Below, piece after piece: positions 8,486 to 16,244 of a stretch of 44,017 nt of DNA (the first letter of the stretch is position 1; every line of letters begins with the position of its first letter). Source of the stretch: Bacteroidota bacterium (lineage in GTDB: Bacteria > Bacteroidota > Rhodothermia > Rhodothermales > UBA10348); assembly GCA_022567305.1 (NCBI GenBank), contig JADFHF010000030.1, forward strand, positions 1 through 44,017, given 5' to 3'. The translations under genes were made by a program, and so were the position numbers. The notes below the pieces were generated by a model that was not told the origin of the DNA, searched no databases, and was given only the letters and a program-made list of their open reading frames with translations.

Positions 8486-8515
8486 ATGCACGTTGTATTT
8501 AGTGAACACGTGCAT
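8486..8515. promoter_or_regulatory. Perfect 8-bp inverted repeat upstream of the second large pilin-like gene
   Basis: ATGCACGT (8486-8493) and ACGTGCAT (8508-8515) are perfect reverse complements separated by 14 bp. The site lies 57 bp upstream of the ATG at 8573, within the 217-bp gap after the first paralogue. It could be a dimer-binding operator or, if transcribed, a stem-loop in the leader. It does not look like an intrinsic terminator because no T-run follows. Confidence 0.45.
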
Positions 8516-8572
8516 GTATTCGCCACAGTGGTCTCGGCCACGCAGTAAGTCTTTAGAAGACGGTAAGTCAAC

Positions 8573-9685
8573 ATGGGAAAGAGCGCCATACTTCTCGTCC
8601 TCGTCCTCATCTATAGTTGGTCTCTCAATTCTTCCAGTCAGAGTAGATCATACCTCGAAAGAGAAGACGAACAAGCCTTTTATCAGGAAAAGGTGCTCGC
8701 ACGTGAGCGTGCCATTTCCGGATTTAACGTGGTTGTGACCGACACGGAAAACGACTTCGACAATTTCCGCTTAGAACTTCAGAGTAGATCCTATCGCGAT
8801 GGCAGTTTCTCGATTTCGGCGATCGGTCTGTCCAGCGACACGGTTACAGTGCTTGCAACGGGATCAGTTGGCCGCGCCAGCTACACGATCGTTGGCGATC
8901 TGGTCCAGGATGGGTCCTCTCCCCTCTCGGCGCTGAATATTAACGGACCCGTTTCGACGAGTCTCGGAAACGGGAATTCATTCCTGATTACAGGATATGA
9001 TACGAATCCAGGGGGTGAAGTCGGCTCAGGCGGCGCATACGCAACCTACGGAATTAACACCACGGAATACGGTGCCATGGAGGCTATGCAAAGTGGATTG
9101 GATTACGACCAGGTAACCGGAAAAGGAGGCGACAACAGTTTTTACAATGAATTCGCACTTAAGCTGAGTGATTTGTCATGGGACATCGAAAACCATAAAC
9201 TCTGCGGTGATTATCCGGAGCGGTGCATCGTCTATTCCGACGATCAAAGCTTCACCGGAAACGACACCTTCGGCTCGCCGGCAGAGCCCGTAATTGTGAT
9301 CGTAAATGGCGACTGTGAATTCAAAGGAAACGTGACAGGCTATGGTATACTTCGTGTAAAGGGACAATTTTCCACCGTCACGGGAACACCTCGCTGGGAA
9401 GGACTCATATTTGCCTCCACCGACGGCGGCGTACATGAGCTCAGAGGAAATCCAACGATTTACGGCGCATTGATTCTTGAGTCGATCACGGAGCAAGAAA
9501 AAACGGGCTCACCAATGAGCTTTAACATCAGGGGAAATGCAGGGCTTTACTACAGTTCAATGGCACTCGACCGAATTCCCGTTCTAAATTCAATACAGAC
9601 TAGCGGACCCACGGAAATCCAGTTGTTAAACATCCGACAGGCGTCGGTCGAAGCAACGGATTACGTTGGTCTTCAGTCGCGCTAG
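8573..9685 (+). CDS. Pilin-like / PilX-type surface protein, paralogue 2
   Basis: 370 residues. It is a tandem duplicate of the 7177 gene: both begin 'MGKSAILL', both have 'EDEQAFY(E/Q)EKVLARE(Q/R)A(L/I)SGFN', 'LNI(D/N)GPVS', 'TGNPRWEGLIFAST'-like strands and the closing '(Y/H)YSSMALD' segment followed by '(L)LNIRQA'. One N-terminal membrane helix (residues about 4-17), then a helix, then a beta-rich head with the repeated pattern 'VIVNGDCEFKGNVTGYGILRVKG'. The middle region is the most divergent part, as expected if it forms the exposed surface. No catalytic motif. Transcription is closed by the strong terminator at 9724-9754. Confidence 0.82.
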   Translation: MGKSAILLVLVLIYSWSLNSSSQSRSYLEREDEQAFYQEKVLARERAISGFNVVVTDTENDFDNFRLELQSRSYRDGSFSISAIGLSSDTVTVLATGSVGRASYTIVGDLVQDGSSPLSALNINGPVSTSLGNGNSFLITGYDTNPGGEVGSGGAYATYGINTTEYGAMEAMQSGLDYDQVTGKGGDNSFYNEFALKLSDLSWDIENHKLCGDYPERCIVYSDDQSFTGNDTFGSPAEPVIVIVNGDCEFKGNVTGYGILRVKGQFSTVTGTPRWEGLIFASTDGGVHELRGNPTIYGALILESITEQEKTGSPMSFNIRGNAGLYYSSMALDRIPVLNSIQTSGPTEIQLLNIRQASVEATDYVGLQSR

Positions 9686-9723
9686 TCGAGAAGTAAATAA
9701 AGAAGGCCTGCCAAATTAGAAAG

Positions 9724-9754
9724 GCCCTGAGATTGTTTTCTCAGGGCTTTTTTT
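9724..9754 (+). terminator. Strong intrinsic terminator
   Basis: A perfect 8-bp stem, GCCCTGAG (9724-9731) and CTCAGGGC (9740-9747), with an 8-nt loop, is followed by seven T. It ends the pilin-like gene cluster and separates it from the convergent deacetylase gene. Confidence 0.93.
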
Positions 9755-9810
9755 ATCTCTGCTCCTTTTCGTTTCGGCAGTAATCATGAGGACAGAGTAT
9801 TTCGTCGTGA

Positions 9811-10947
9811 TCAGTTCGCCCTGATCAGATGCGAGTTCAATCGTTCGATGGTCGACCGATTTGCGTCGCGAATGTGCAGGTTCCTATCTGGAGATTCGGG
9901 CGCAGACGATAGATCGTGCCATGAATGCCATCGCGAACTTCGGATATGTTGCCTCCACCTTTTGAGCCAGGCGTGGGGCAAATTTTCCGGAAGATCCTCA
10001 CCAGCAAGCTTGTGAGCGAGCATCGACCAAATCCTGAGCGTGCTGTCAAAGGCATAACCGCCTCCAAGCGTACAGACAATACAACCGCCGGTGATCGATT
10101 CGGCAAGTTCAATAAGTCGATCAAATATCTTGTCGTATGCGTGGGTCGAGAGGCAGAGATGGGCCAACGGATCCATGACATGTGCATCCGCTCCCGATTG
10201 TACGACCAGAATGTCCGGTTCAAACTGCGCCAATACTTCGGGCACCACGGCCTCAAAACACTCCAGATAGCTGTCGTCTGTCGTACCGGGAAAAAGAGGA
10301 ACATTGACGCTCAGCCCCTCGGCTTCACCCTCCCCGATTTCGTCTACAAATCCGGTCCCCGGGAATAAGTACTGCCCCGACTCATGCAAGCTGACGGTCA
10401 GCACGTCCGGATCGGTGTAGAATATTGCCTGCACACCGTCCCCGTGGTGAACGTCTATGTCCACGTACGCTACGCGGCAGCCCTTTGCCCGGAGCCCTGA
10501 GATCATGACCGCAAGATCGTTATAAACGCAAAAACCAGAAGCCCTGTCGCTCATCGCGTGATGCAAGCCTCCACCCAGTTGCAGAACACGTTTTTGACGG
10601 CCGCTTACTGCCAATTCACCCGCGAGCAAGGAACCACCGCAGACCATTTTCGAGGCGTCGTGCATCCCTTTGAAGGTGGGTACATCTCCCGTAGCCAAAC
10701 CCATAAATCCCGCATACGGCACGGTGAGATTCGACGAGGCGTTAATTACCGCTTCTACAAATTCGCCGTCGTGTACTCGGAGAAGGTCGTCGTCCGCACA
10801 CGGCGTCGATTCGACCCATTCGATTTTCAAGTCGAGACTTGAGACCAGATCATGAAGAGCTTCCCACCGGCCTGGCGTGAAAGGATGACCTGGACCGAAA
10901 TCGTACTTCAGGTAATCAGCGCTATAGACGACGAGCAGTGTCGACAT
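9811..10947 (-). CDS. Class II histone deacetylase family / acetoin utilization protein AcuC-like deacetylase
   Basis: 378 residues with the arginase/deacetylase fold. Visible active-site elements: the tandem histidines in 'GGGLHHAM', zinc ligands Asp and His in 'YVDIDVHHGDGVQ', the third ligand Asp in 'SGADAHVMDPLA', and the transition-state Tyr in 'LGGGYAF'. In bacteria this family removes acetyl groups from lysine residues (AcuC acts on acetyl-CoA synthetase) or from acetylated polyamines and similar small amides; the substrate here cannot be told from the sequence. The gene starts 21 bp after the oligopeptidase gene and runs the same way, so the two are probably one transcript. The C-terminal about 60 residues after 'LPENLPHAW' are an extension without recognised motifs. 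Confidence 0.9.
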   Translation of the reverse strand: MSTLLVVYSADYLKYDFGPGHPFTPGRWEALHDLVSSLDLKIEWVESTPCADDDLLRVHDGEFVEAVINASSNLTVPYAGFMGLATGDVPTFKGMHDASKMVCGGSLLAGELAVSGRQKRVLQLGGGLHHAMSDRASGFCVYNDLAVMISGLRAKGCRVAYVDIDVHHGDGVQAIFYTDPDVLTVSLHESGQYLFPGTGFVDEIGEGEAEGLSVNVPLFPGTTDDSYLECFEAVVPEVLAQFEPDILVVQSGADAHVMDPLAHLCLSTHAYDKIFDRLIELAESITGGCIVCTLGGGYAFDSTLRIWSMLAHKLAGEDLPENLPHAWLKRWRQHIRSSRWHSWHDLSSAPESPDRNLHIRDANRSTIERLNSHLIRAN

Positions 10948-10968
10948 GGCTAGATCACACTAGCAAGT

Positions 10969-13149
10969 CTAATCCGTATCCGCATGGATCGAGTGTATTC
11001 CTGCGAGGTCCATAAGAAAGGCATACTCAAAGGCGGTTTCTTTGTGACGTTTGAGCCGACCGGTGGCCCCCCCGTGACCGGCTTCCATATTCGTCTTGAG
11101 AATCAGCCGCTTGTCGTTGGTTCTCAATGCCCGAATTTTGGCTACCCATTTTGCCGGTTCCCAGTACTGAACCTGGGAGTCGTGTAGGCCCGTCGTCACC
11201 AGCATATTCGGATAGTCCTTCGCCTCCACATTATCATACGGTGAGTAGGAGAGCATGTAGTCGTAGTACTCCTTCACGTTCGGATCCCCCCACTCATCGT
11301 ACTCACTTGTTGTAAGGGGTATGCTGTCGTCGAGCATGGTGGTTACTACATCCACCCAGGGAACGTAAGCGAAAACGCCTCTCCACAAGTCAGGCCGCAT
11401 GTTCGTGACAGCGCCCATCAGCAATCCGCCTGCGCTCCCGCCCTCCGCAAAAAGTCGCTCCGGATCGGCATATTTCTCATCGATGAGATGCTCAGCTACG
11501 TCGATAAAGTCTGTGAACGTGTTTTTCTTCTTGAGCAGCTTCCCATCCTCGTACCAATAGCGGCCCATCTCCTGGCCGCCTCGAATATGGGCGATAGCAA
11601 ATACGACTCCACGGTCCAAAAGGCTCAAGCGTGGCGAACTAAACGTGGCCTCCCGACTGGAGCCATAGGAACCGTATCCGTTTAGCAGCAATGGCGACGT
11701 ACCATCAAGCGGTGTTCCTTCCCTATAAACAATTGAAACAGGCACTCTTGCACCGTCCCGGGCTGTTGCAAATATTCGCTCCGTCACATAGTCCGACTTG
11801 TCGAATCCACCCAGGATTTCCTGCTCTTTGAGAAGCGTCTTCTGCCTCGTGACCATGTCATAGTCATACGTAGAATTGGGCGTCGTCATAGACGTATAAC
11901 TATAACGCAGAATCTGCGTGTCGAATTCTGGATTGATACTGATACCCGCCCGGTAGGCGGGTTCACCGAAATCGAGATAATGCTCTGCGCTTCCATCCCA
12001 TGGACGAATCCGAAGCTGACGAAGCCCATCGAAGCGCTCCAATAGGACCAAATGGTCTTTGAAAATCTCAAACCCCTGAAGAAATACGTCGTCGCGGTGC
12101 GGAATCACTTCCTCCCAATGCGTCTTGTCCGTGATCACGATTGGCGCGCGCATGAGGCGAAAATTCGTCGCATTCCAGTTCGTTCGCACATAAAAGTAAT
12201 TCCCGTAATGATCCACCGAGTATTCGTGATTTTCCTCGCGGGGTTGAATGACTTCGAAAGATCCTGTTGGATCCGTGGCATCCAGAAATCGGTATTCGGA
12301 ACTGAGCGTCTGATTCGAGCCGATAATCACGAAGTCCTTTGACTTGGTTTTGAAAACAAATGCAGAGAATGTGTCGTCAGGCTCTTCGTACACAAGAACA
12401 TCCTCAGAGATATCCGTACCCAGCTCGTGCCGAAATATTTTGTTCCAAAGAAGTGTTTCTCCGTCCTGTTTCGTGTAAAAAATGGTTTTGTTATCGTTTG
12501 CCCACGCGACGTTTCCTGTGACATCTGGAATGACATCGTCAAGCAATTTTCCCGTATCCAGATTCTTGAACCGAACGGTGTAGAATCGTCGACCCACCGT
12601 GTCCTGCGAGTAAGCCAGAATGTTGTCGCCTGAGCTCACGTCGATACCACCGATGGAATAGAATTCATGACCTTCCGCCAGCTCATTCGCGTTAATCATG
12701 ATCTCTTCCTGCGCTTCGAGTGAACCGCTCTTTCTCGCGACAATGGGATAGTCATTCCCCTCCTCGTAACGGGTATAGTACCAGTAGGCGCCGTCCTTAT
12801 ACGGCACCGATGAATCGTCTTGCTTAATACGCCCGACGATCTCTGCGAATAGCGTCTCCTGCAGATCGTTCGTATGCGCGGTCATGGCTTCCATGTACTC
12901 GTTCTCCGCCTCGAGATAGGCAATGACTTCCGGGTCTTCGCGCTCCCTCAACCAGAAGTAGTCGTCCGTACGGACATCGCCGTGAATTTCGAGTGTTACG
13001 GGCTCCGTCTTGGCGACGGGCGGTTCCATTGATGCCATGTTTGCAGTGTTAGATCCTGAGCTTTCCGTTGTTGAACCGTCATAGGTTGACTCGCATCCAA
13101 AGAGGGTCAGGCCAACGCCCAGAAGAAGAGAGCTACGCAGAAGACGCAT
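10969..13149 (-). CDS. Oligopeptidase B-like S9A prolyl oligopeptidase family serine peptidase, lipoprotein
   Basis: 726 residues. A lipoprotein signal is present ('LLLGVGLTLFGC', lipid-modified Cys about residue 19), followed by a Ser/Thr-rich linker, then the beta-propeller domain and the C-terminal alpha/beta hydrolase. The triad is Ser572 in 'GGSAGG', Asp657 in 'LHDSQVQYWEP' and His692 in 'EAGHGGATGR'. The N-terminal 'DDYFWLREREDPEVIAYLEAENEY' is typical of oligopeptidase B, which cuts short peptides after basic residues. Lipid anchoring would put it in the periplasm or on the outer membrane, suggesting a role in peptide digestion. A Shine-Dalgarno (AAGGAAA) lies just upstream of the ATG at 13149. 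Confidence 0.93.
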   Translation of the reverse strand: MRLLRSSLLLGVGLTLFGCESTYDGSTTESSGSNTANMASMEPPVAKTEPVTLEIHGDVRTDDYFWLREREDPEVIAYLEAENEYMEAMTAHTNDLQETLFAEIVGRIKQDDSSVPYKDGAYWYYTRYEEGNDYPIVARKSGSLEAQEEIMINANELAEGHEFYSIGGIDVSSGDNILAYSQDTVGRRFYTVRFKNLDTGKLLDDVIPDVTGNVAWANDNKTIFYTKQDGETLLWNKIFRHELGTDISEDVLVYEEPDDTFSAFVFKTKSKDFVIIGSNQTLSSEYRFLDATDPTGSFEVIQPREENHEYSVDHYGNYFYVRTNWNATNFRLMRAPIVITDKTHWEEVIPHRDDVFLQGFEIFKDHLVLLERFDGLRQLRIRPWDGSAEHYLDFGEPAYRAGISINPEFDTQILRYSYTSMTTPNSTYDYDMVTRQKTLLKEQEILGGFDKSDYVTERIFATARDGARVPVSIVYREGTPLDGTSPLLLNGYGSYGSSREATFSSPRLSLLDRGVVFAIAHIRGGQEMGRYWYEDGKLLKKKNTFTDFIDVAEHLIDEKYADPERLFAEGGSAGGLLMGAVTNMRPDLWRGVFAYVPWVDVVTTMLDDSIPLTTSEYDEWGDPNVKEYYDYMLSYSPYDNVEAKDYPNMLVTTGLHDSQVQYWEPAKWVAKIRALRTNDKRLILKTNMEAGHGGATGRLKRHKETAFEYAFLMDLAGIHSIHADTD

Positions 13150-13280
13150 AATATTTTCCTTCAGTGTTTGTCGGCGTATACCACTGTAGTGGTGTGAATG
13201 CTACGATTCGATCCGACGGTTGGTGAATGTCGATACGGGAATTCGACGGGCCAAAGTTAGTGCTGACCAACGAATAAAGC

Positions 13281-14276
13281 CTATTTCCAAACTTGGCGGG
13301 CGACCCGCAACAAGTTCTCGCCAAGAATTCTCCGAATCGTCTCCTCCGGGTAGCCCATTCTCACCATGGACTCCGTGAGAGCAGGCATCGCTTCCGGCGA
13401 CGTCATGGCCATGTCGGAGGCATCGAATGGGAAGATCTCTTTGTCTGCCAAAAAGGTCTTCAATTCTTCTTTGTCGAAAACGTAATCCATACCAAGCGCT
13501 ACATGCTCCGGTCCAACCAAGTTAACCGCATAGTCAATGTGCCGTACTATGTTATCCGGATTTGTATCACCGTTTTCTAAAAACAGGCCATATCCTGTAA
13601 TACCGACTAAACCACCCGTTTCGGCACATGCTTTCATTACAGAGTCCGAGACGTTTCGCGGGTGATCGCAAAGTGATTTTGGATTGGAATGAGAGAGCAA
13701 TACCGGATTGCGAGAATGTTCGAACACGTCCATGCTGGTTTGCTCGCCCGTATGACTACAGCAGATGAGCATTCCGACACGAGCCGCCTCCTCAATCACC
13801 CGCCTTCCAAAATCGGTGAGACCGCTATCGTCATCCATGCATCCGCCGCCTGCCCGATTATTGCGATTGTAGGCGACAAGCATCCAGCGGACGCCAAGAT
13901 CATAATAGGTCTTGACCAGACTAGCCTCTCCATCCAGCGCCTCCATACCCTCGATGTCGAAGTGAACCGCAAGTTTACCGTCCCTTTTAGCACCGAGTAT
14001 GTCTTCAACCGAGACAATGAGAACGTAGTCACCCGGTCTCTCGAGAATCCACCTGCGCATGAAGGCCAGCACTTTAAGGCCATCATGCCATTCGATAAAG
14101 TTATCGAAGTAGACATTCACCGAGGCGACATTCACTCCTGCATCACGAAACCGTTGGAGTTGCGGAAGAAAAGAGTCGTCCGGGCGAAGCGGCATACAGG
14201 TGTGGTTGTCCCAGACAAGCGCCTCATGATGAAGAGACGCAGCTTCAGGGCTAATATTCCAGGTGACCTCTTCCAT
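13281..14276 (-). CDS. Membrane dipeptidase family (M19) metallopeptidase
   Basis: 331 residues, no signal peptide, so probably cytosolic. Recognised by the M19 zinc-site series: 'DNHTCMP' near residue 24 (position of HxD), Glu in 'HFDIEGMEALDG', His in 'LICCSHTGEQ', His in 'LLSHSNPKSLCDHPRNVSD', and Asp in 'ALGMDYVFD'. These enzymes hydrolyse dipeptides, often tolerating a D-residue at the C-terminal side. The first motif is odd: the Asp that normally follows His by two residues is Cys here. Cys can bind zinc, so activity is not excluded. It lies upstream of the oligopeptidase gene in the same direction (131-bp gap) and could complete peptide breakdown to amino acids. Confidence 0.9.
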   Translation of the reverse strand: MEEVTWNISPEAASLHHEALVWDNHTCMPLRPDDSFLPQLQRFRDAGVNVASVNVYFDNFIEWHDGLKVLAFMRRWILERPGDYVLIVSVEDILGAKRDGKLAVHFDIEGMEALDGEASLVKTYYDLGVRWMLVAYNRNNRAGGGCMDDDSGLTDFGRRVIEEAARVGMLICCSHTGEQTSMDVFEHSRNPVLLSHSNPKSLCDHPRNVSDSVMKACAETGGLVGITGYGLFLENGDTNPDNIVRHIDYAVNLVGPEHVALGMDYVFDKEELKTFLADKEIFPFDASDMAMTSPEAMPALTESMVRMGYPEETIRRILGENLLRVARQVWK

Positions 14277-14348
14277 TCGATCCGTGTCTCTTGATGTTTA
14301 CCAGGCGAGAAATAATTGCCTTAAGGAAGATTCACGCTCGACGCTCCC

Positions 14349-15380
14349 TCAGGGATCGATCGTAAAGGCCTGCATGAATCCACTTGAAAATACAGCTACT
14401 TGCACACCGCCACCGGCAACGTAGATGGTATTGTTTATGGTTACCGCTCCCGTACCATGGGCAGGCCGGGGCATCGATTCAACATCGGACCAATGATCAG
14501 CGACTGGATCGTATTGCTGATTGTGTTCATAGACACCACCCTGACCCGTAAAATATTCTCCGCCAATCGCGTATAATTTATCATGCAGAACACCAAGCGC
14601 CAGTGCTCCGCGAGGAAAAGGTAATTCGGCTCGCGAGTACCACGTATCTGAAGCAGGGGAATATGCCTCGACAGTTGCCAGATCCGAGAGGCTTGGGCCG
14701 TCGAGGTGTCTACCGCCAATGACATAGATGAGTGAATCAAGAACAGCAACGGCAAAACTACGTCGGGCCGTTGGCATGCTTGCTCGTGTATCCCAGCTAT
14801 CGGTTGCCGGATCGTAAACCTCGTTCGCGTTGCTGTCCCGTCCAAGATCAAATCGACCTCCGATGAAATAGATTTTCCCTCCGAAGGCAACGGCTAGGTG
14901 TTCACCTCGCGCTGTTGGCATGGACGCCAATTCTGTCCAGACGTTGGTATCAGGATCATATTCATGAAGATAATCTCTCTCCTTCCACTCCGACGAAAAC
15001 TGACCGGTCATACCGCCCGACGCGTAAATTTTACCTCCTGTACTCGCCGTTGCAATATGATGGCGTGCGTTGGGGATGGACGCTACTGCTGTCCATGAAT
15101 CCGTCACGGTATCATAGACTTCCACCGAAGACAATACTTCCATGTCTTGAAAGCTCGTCCCGTTCATTCCGCCTACCACATAAATCTTGGTTCCTAGCTT
15201 GGCCGGTTGAAGCTCCTGGCGTTTACTTGGGGTGGCGGTTTTTTCAATCCAGCACCCGCTGGGTCCAGGCGGAGTGCATTCTTCTTGGGGAAATGGGTCA
15301 GAATCATCAGAGTTCTGACTATCGCAACCGAAGAGTGTGGTGGCGCAGAGTGCGGTAAATAATAATTGACGTAAAAGCAC
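14349..15380 (-). CDS. Kelch-repeat beta-propeller lipoprotein
   Basis: 343 residues starting at GTG 15380. The signal 'QLLFTALCATTLFGC' ends in a lipobox with Cys about residue 19. Six kelch blades follow, each with the double glycine turn: VVGGM, ASGGM, FIGGR, VIGGR, AIGGE, VAGGG, and with the usual 'YDP.TDSW' plus 'MP.AR' spacing. Six or seven blades close a propeller, so it is probably complete. Role unknown; secreted kelch propellers bind carbohydrates or proteins, and some resemble sialic-acid mutarotase or galactose-oxidase propellers, but no catalytic residues are evident. It lies 72 bp upstream of the M19 gene and may head that run of minus-strand genes. Confidence 0.88.
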   Translation of the reverse strand: MLLRQLLFTALCATTLFGCDSQNSDDSDPFPQEECTPPGPSGCWIEKTATPSKRQELQPAKLGTKIYVVGGMNGTSFQDMEVLSSVEVYDTVTDSWTAVASIPNARHHIATASTGGKIYASGGMTGQFSSEWKERDYLHEYDPDTNVWTELASMPTARGEHLAVAFGGKIYFIGGRFDLGRDSNANEVYDPATDSWDTRASMPTARRSFAVAVLDSLIYVIGGRHLDGPSLSDLATVEAYSPASDTWYSRAELPFPRGALALGVLHDKLYAIGGEYFTGQGGVYEHNQQYDPVADHWSDVESMPRPAHGTGAVTINNTIYVAGGGVQVAVFSSGFMQAFTIDP

Positions 15381-15916
15381 GAATGTGTGACTTGATTGAA
15401 TAATCGATCCCCTAACCTACATGGCAGCGCGATACGGATTGAAGGCACAAAGTTGCCCTCTGTTTGGCTGCTTGATTTTTTTTCTGTTCGCAAAATCGTT
15501 CAGCGCGTCGAGCGGGGATATCATGTTTCGTATTAGGGACTTCGCATCGAAAAACGATCGACCATGCTGCCCGCCTGTGTAACGCATTGGGCTCCGGAGC
15601 ATGTCCAAATCTGCACAAAAAGTCCTGGCTGAACGGCTGACTTACTCTGCCTCTTTGGAACTCTATTCACTGGAGGCGAGACCGGCGAGGTATTTGGAGA
15701 TGATGGCGCCGGTCCGAAACTGCGGCGATACATTCACCTTTTTGAGCCTCGCTCCTTTCGGCTGTCCGAATTTATTTTGCCGTCACAATTCCCAGCACGA
15801 TCGAAAACCTCGTCGTTCCGGTCTATCTGACAAATTTTTGTATTTCTTCCGAAACAAATAATATATATGTTCGAATACGGACTTTCATCGGTTTGATTCA
15901 TGAACCACTATTTAAA
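15381..15916. other. 536-bp region without a supportable gene
   Basis: This is the largest gap in the window, between the kelch gene (minus) and the first PadR gene (plus). It should hold both promoters. Several short open frames cross it (for example 15601-15861 plus and 15533-15733 minus), but none has a ribosome-binding site, a recognisable domain or consistent composition. GC-rich blocks such as GGCGAGACCGGCGAGG near 15676 could fold, so a small RNA or the remnant of a decayed gene is possible. I see no repeat, IS end or tRNA in it. Confidence 0.4.
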
Positions 15917-16243
15917 ATGAACCTCATATCTAGAGCGGAAGAACTTCTCTTACTCGCGATTTGGACATTGCAGGACCAGTCCTATGGAGCGATGCTTCGC
16001 GACTATCTCGTCGAAGCCACAAATGAAGATTGGTCCATTGGAGTGGTTTATAACACACTGGATCGATTGGCAAGAAAAGGATTCGTCCGAACCAGTCTGG
16101 GCGATCCAACTCCTGAACGTGGAGGGCGAGCCAAACGCTACTTCCACCTTACTGCTGAAGGGGTCGAGTCACTCGAACGCATTCGTACAGTTCAGAATTC
16201 ACTCTGGTCTGATTTACCGATTTTGAATCTGAGAAACGCCTGA
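15917..16243 (+). CDS. PadR family transcriptional regulator
   Basis: 108 residues from ATG 15917; an in-frame TTG at 15893 is less likely because the paralogue at 20858 starts at the matching Met. Typical PadR winged helix: 'EELLLLAIWTLQDQSYGAMLRDYL' (first helices), 'WSIGVVYNTLDRLARKGFVRT' (recognition helix), wing 'GGRAKRYFHLTAEG', then a short C-terminal dimerisation helix. PadR proteins are dimeric repressors released by a ligand, often an antimicrobial or phenolic compound. It is directly coupled to the permease (one base between stop and ATG), so the pair probably forms an autoregulated response and export unit. Confidence 0.92.
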   Translation: MNLISRAEELLLLAIWTLQDQSYGAMLRDYLVEATNEDWSIGVVYNTLDRLARKGFVRTSLGDPTPERGGRAKRYFHLTAEGVESLERIRTVQNSLWSDLPILNLRNA

Positions 16244-16244
16244 A

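Noticed and set aside
9811-10947. AcuC-type deacetylase as part of an acetyl-beta-lysine pathway
   Set aside because: It would fit the known acetylated route, but it lies 14 kb away in another transcript, so the link is not supported by position.
13689-14294. Open frame of about 200 codons on the plus strand
   Set aside because: It lies entirely antisense to the M19 dipeptidase gene, whose zinc-site motifs are clear; the plus-strand translation has no domain or ribosome-binding site.
15601-15861. Possible 86-residue protein
   Set aside because: No ribosome-binding site, no recognisable domain, and competing frames of similar length on the other strand.
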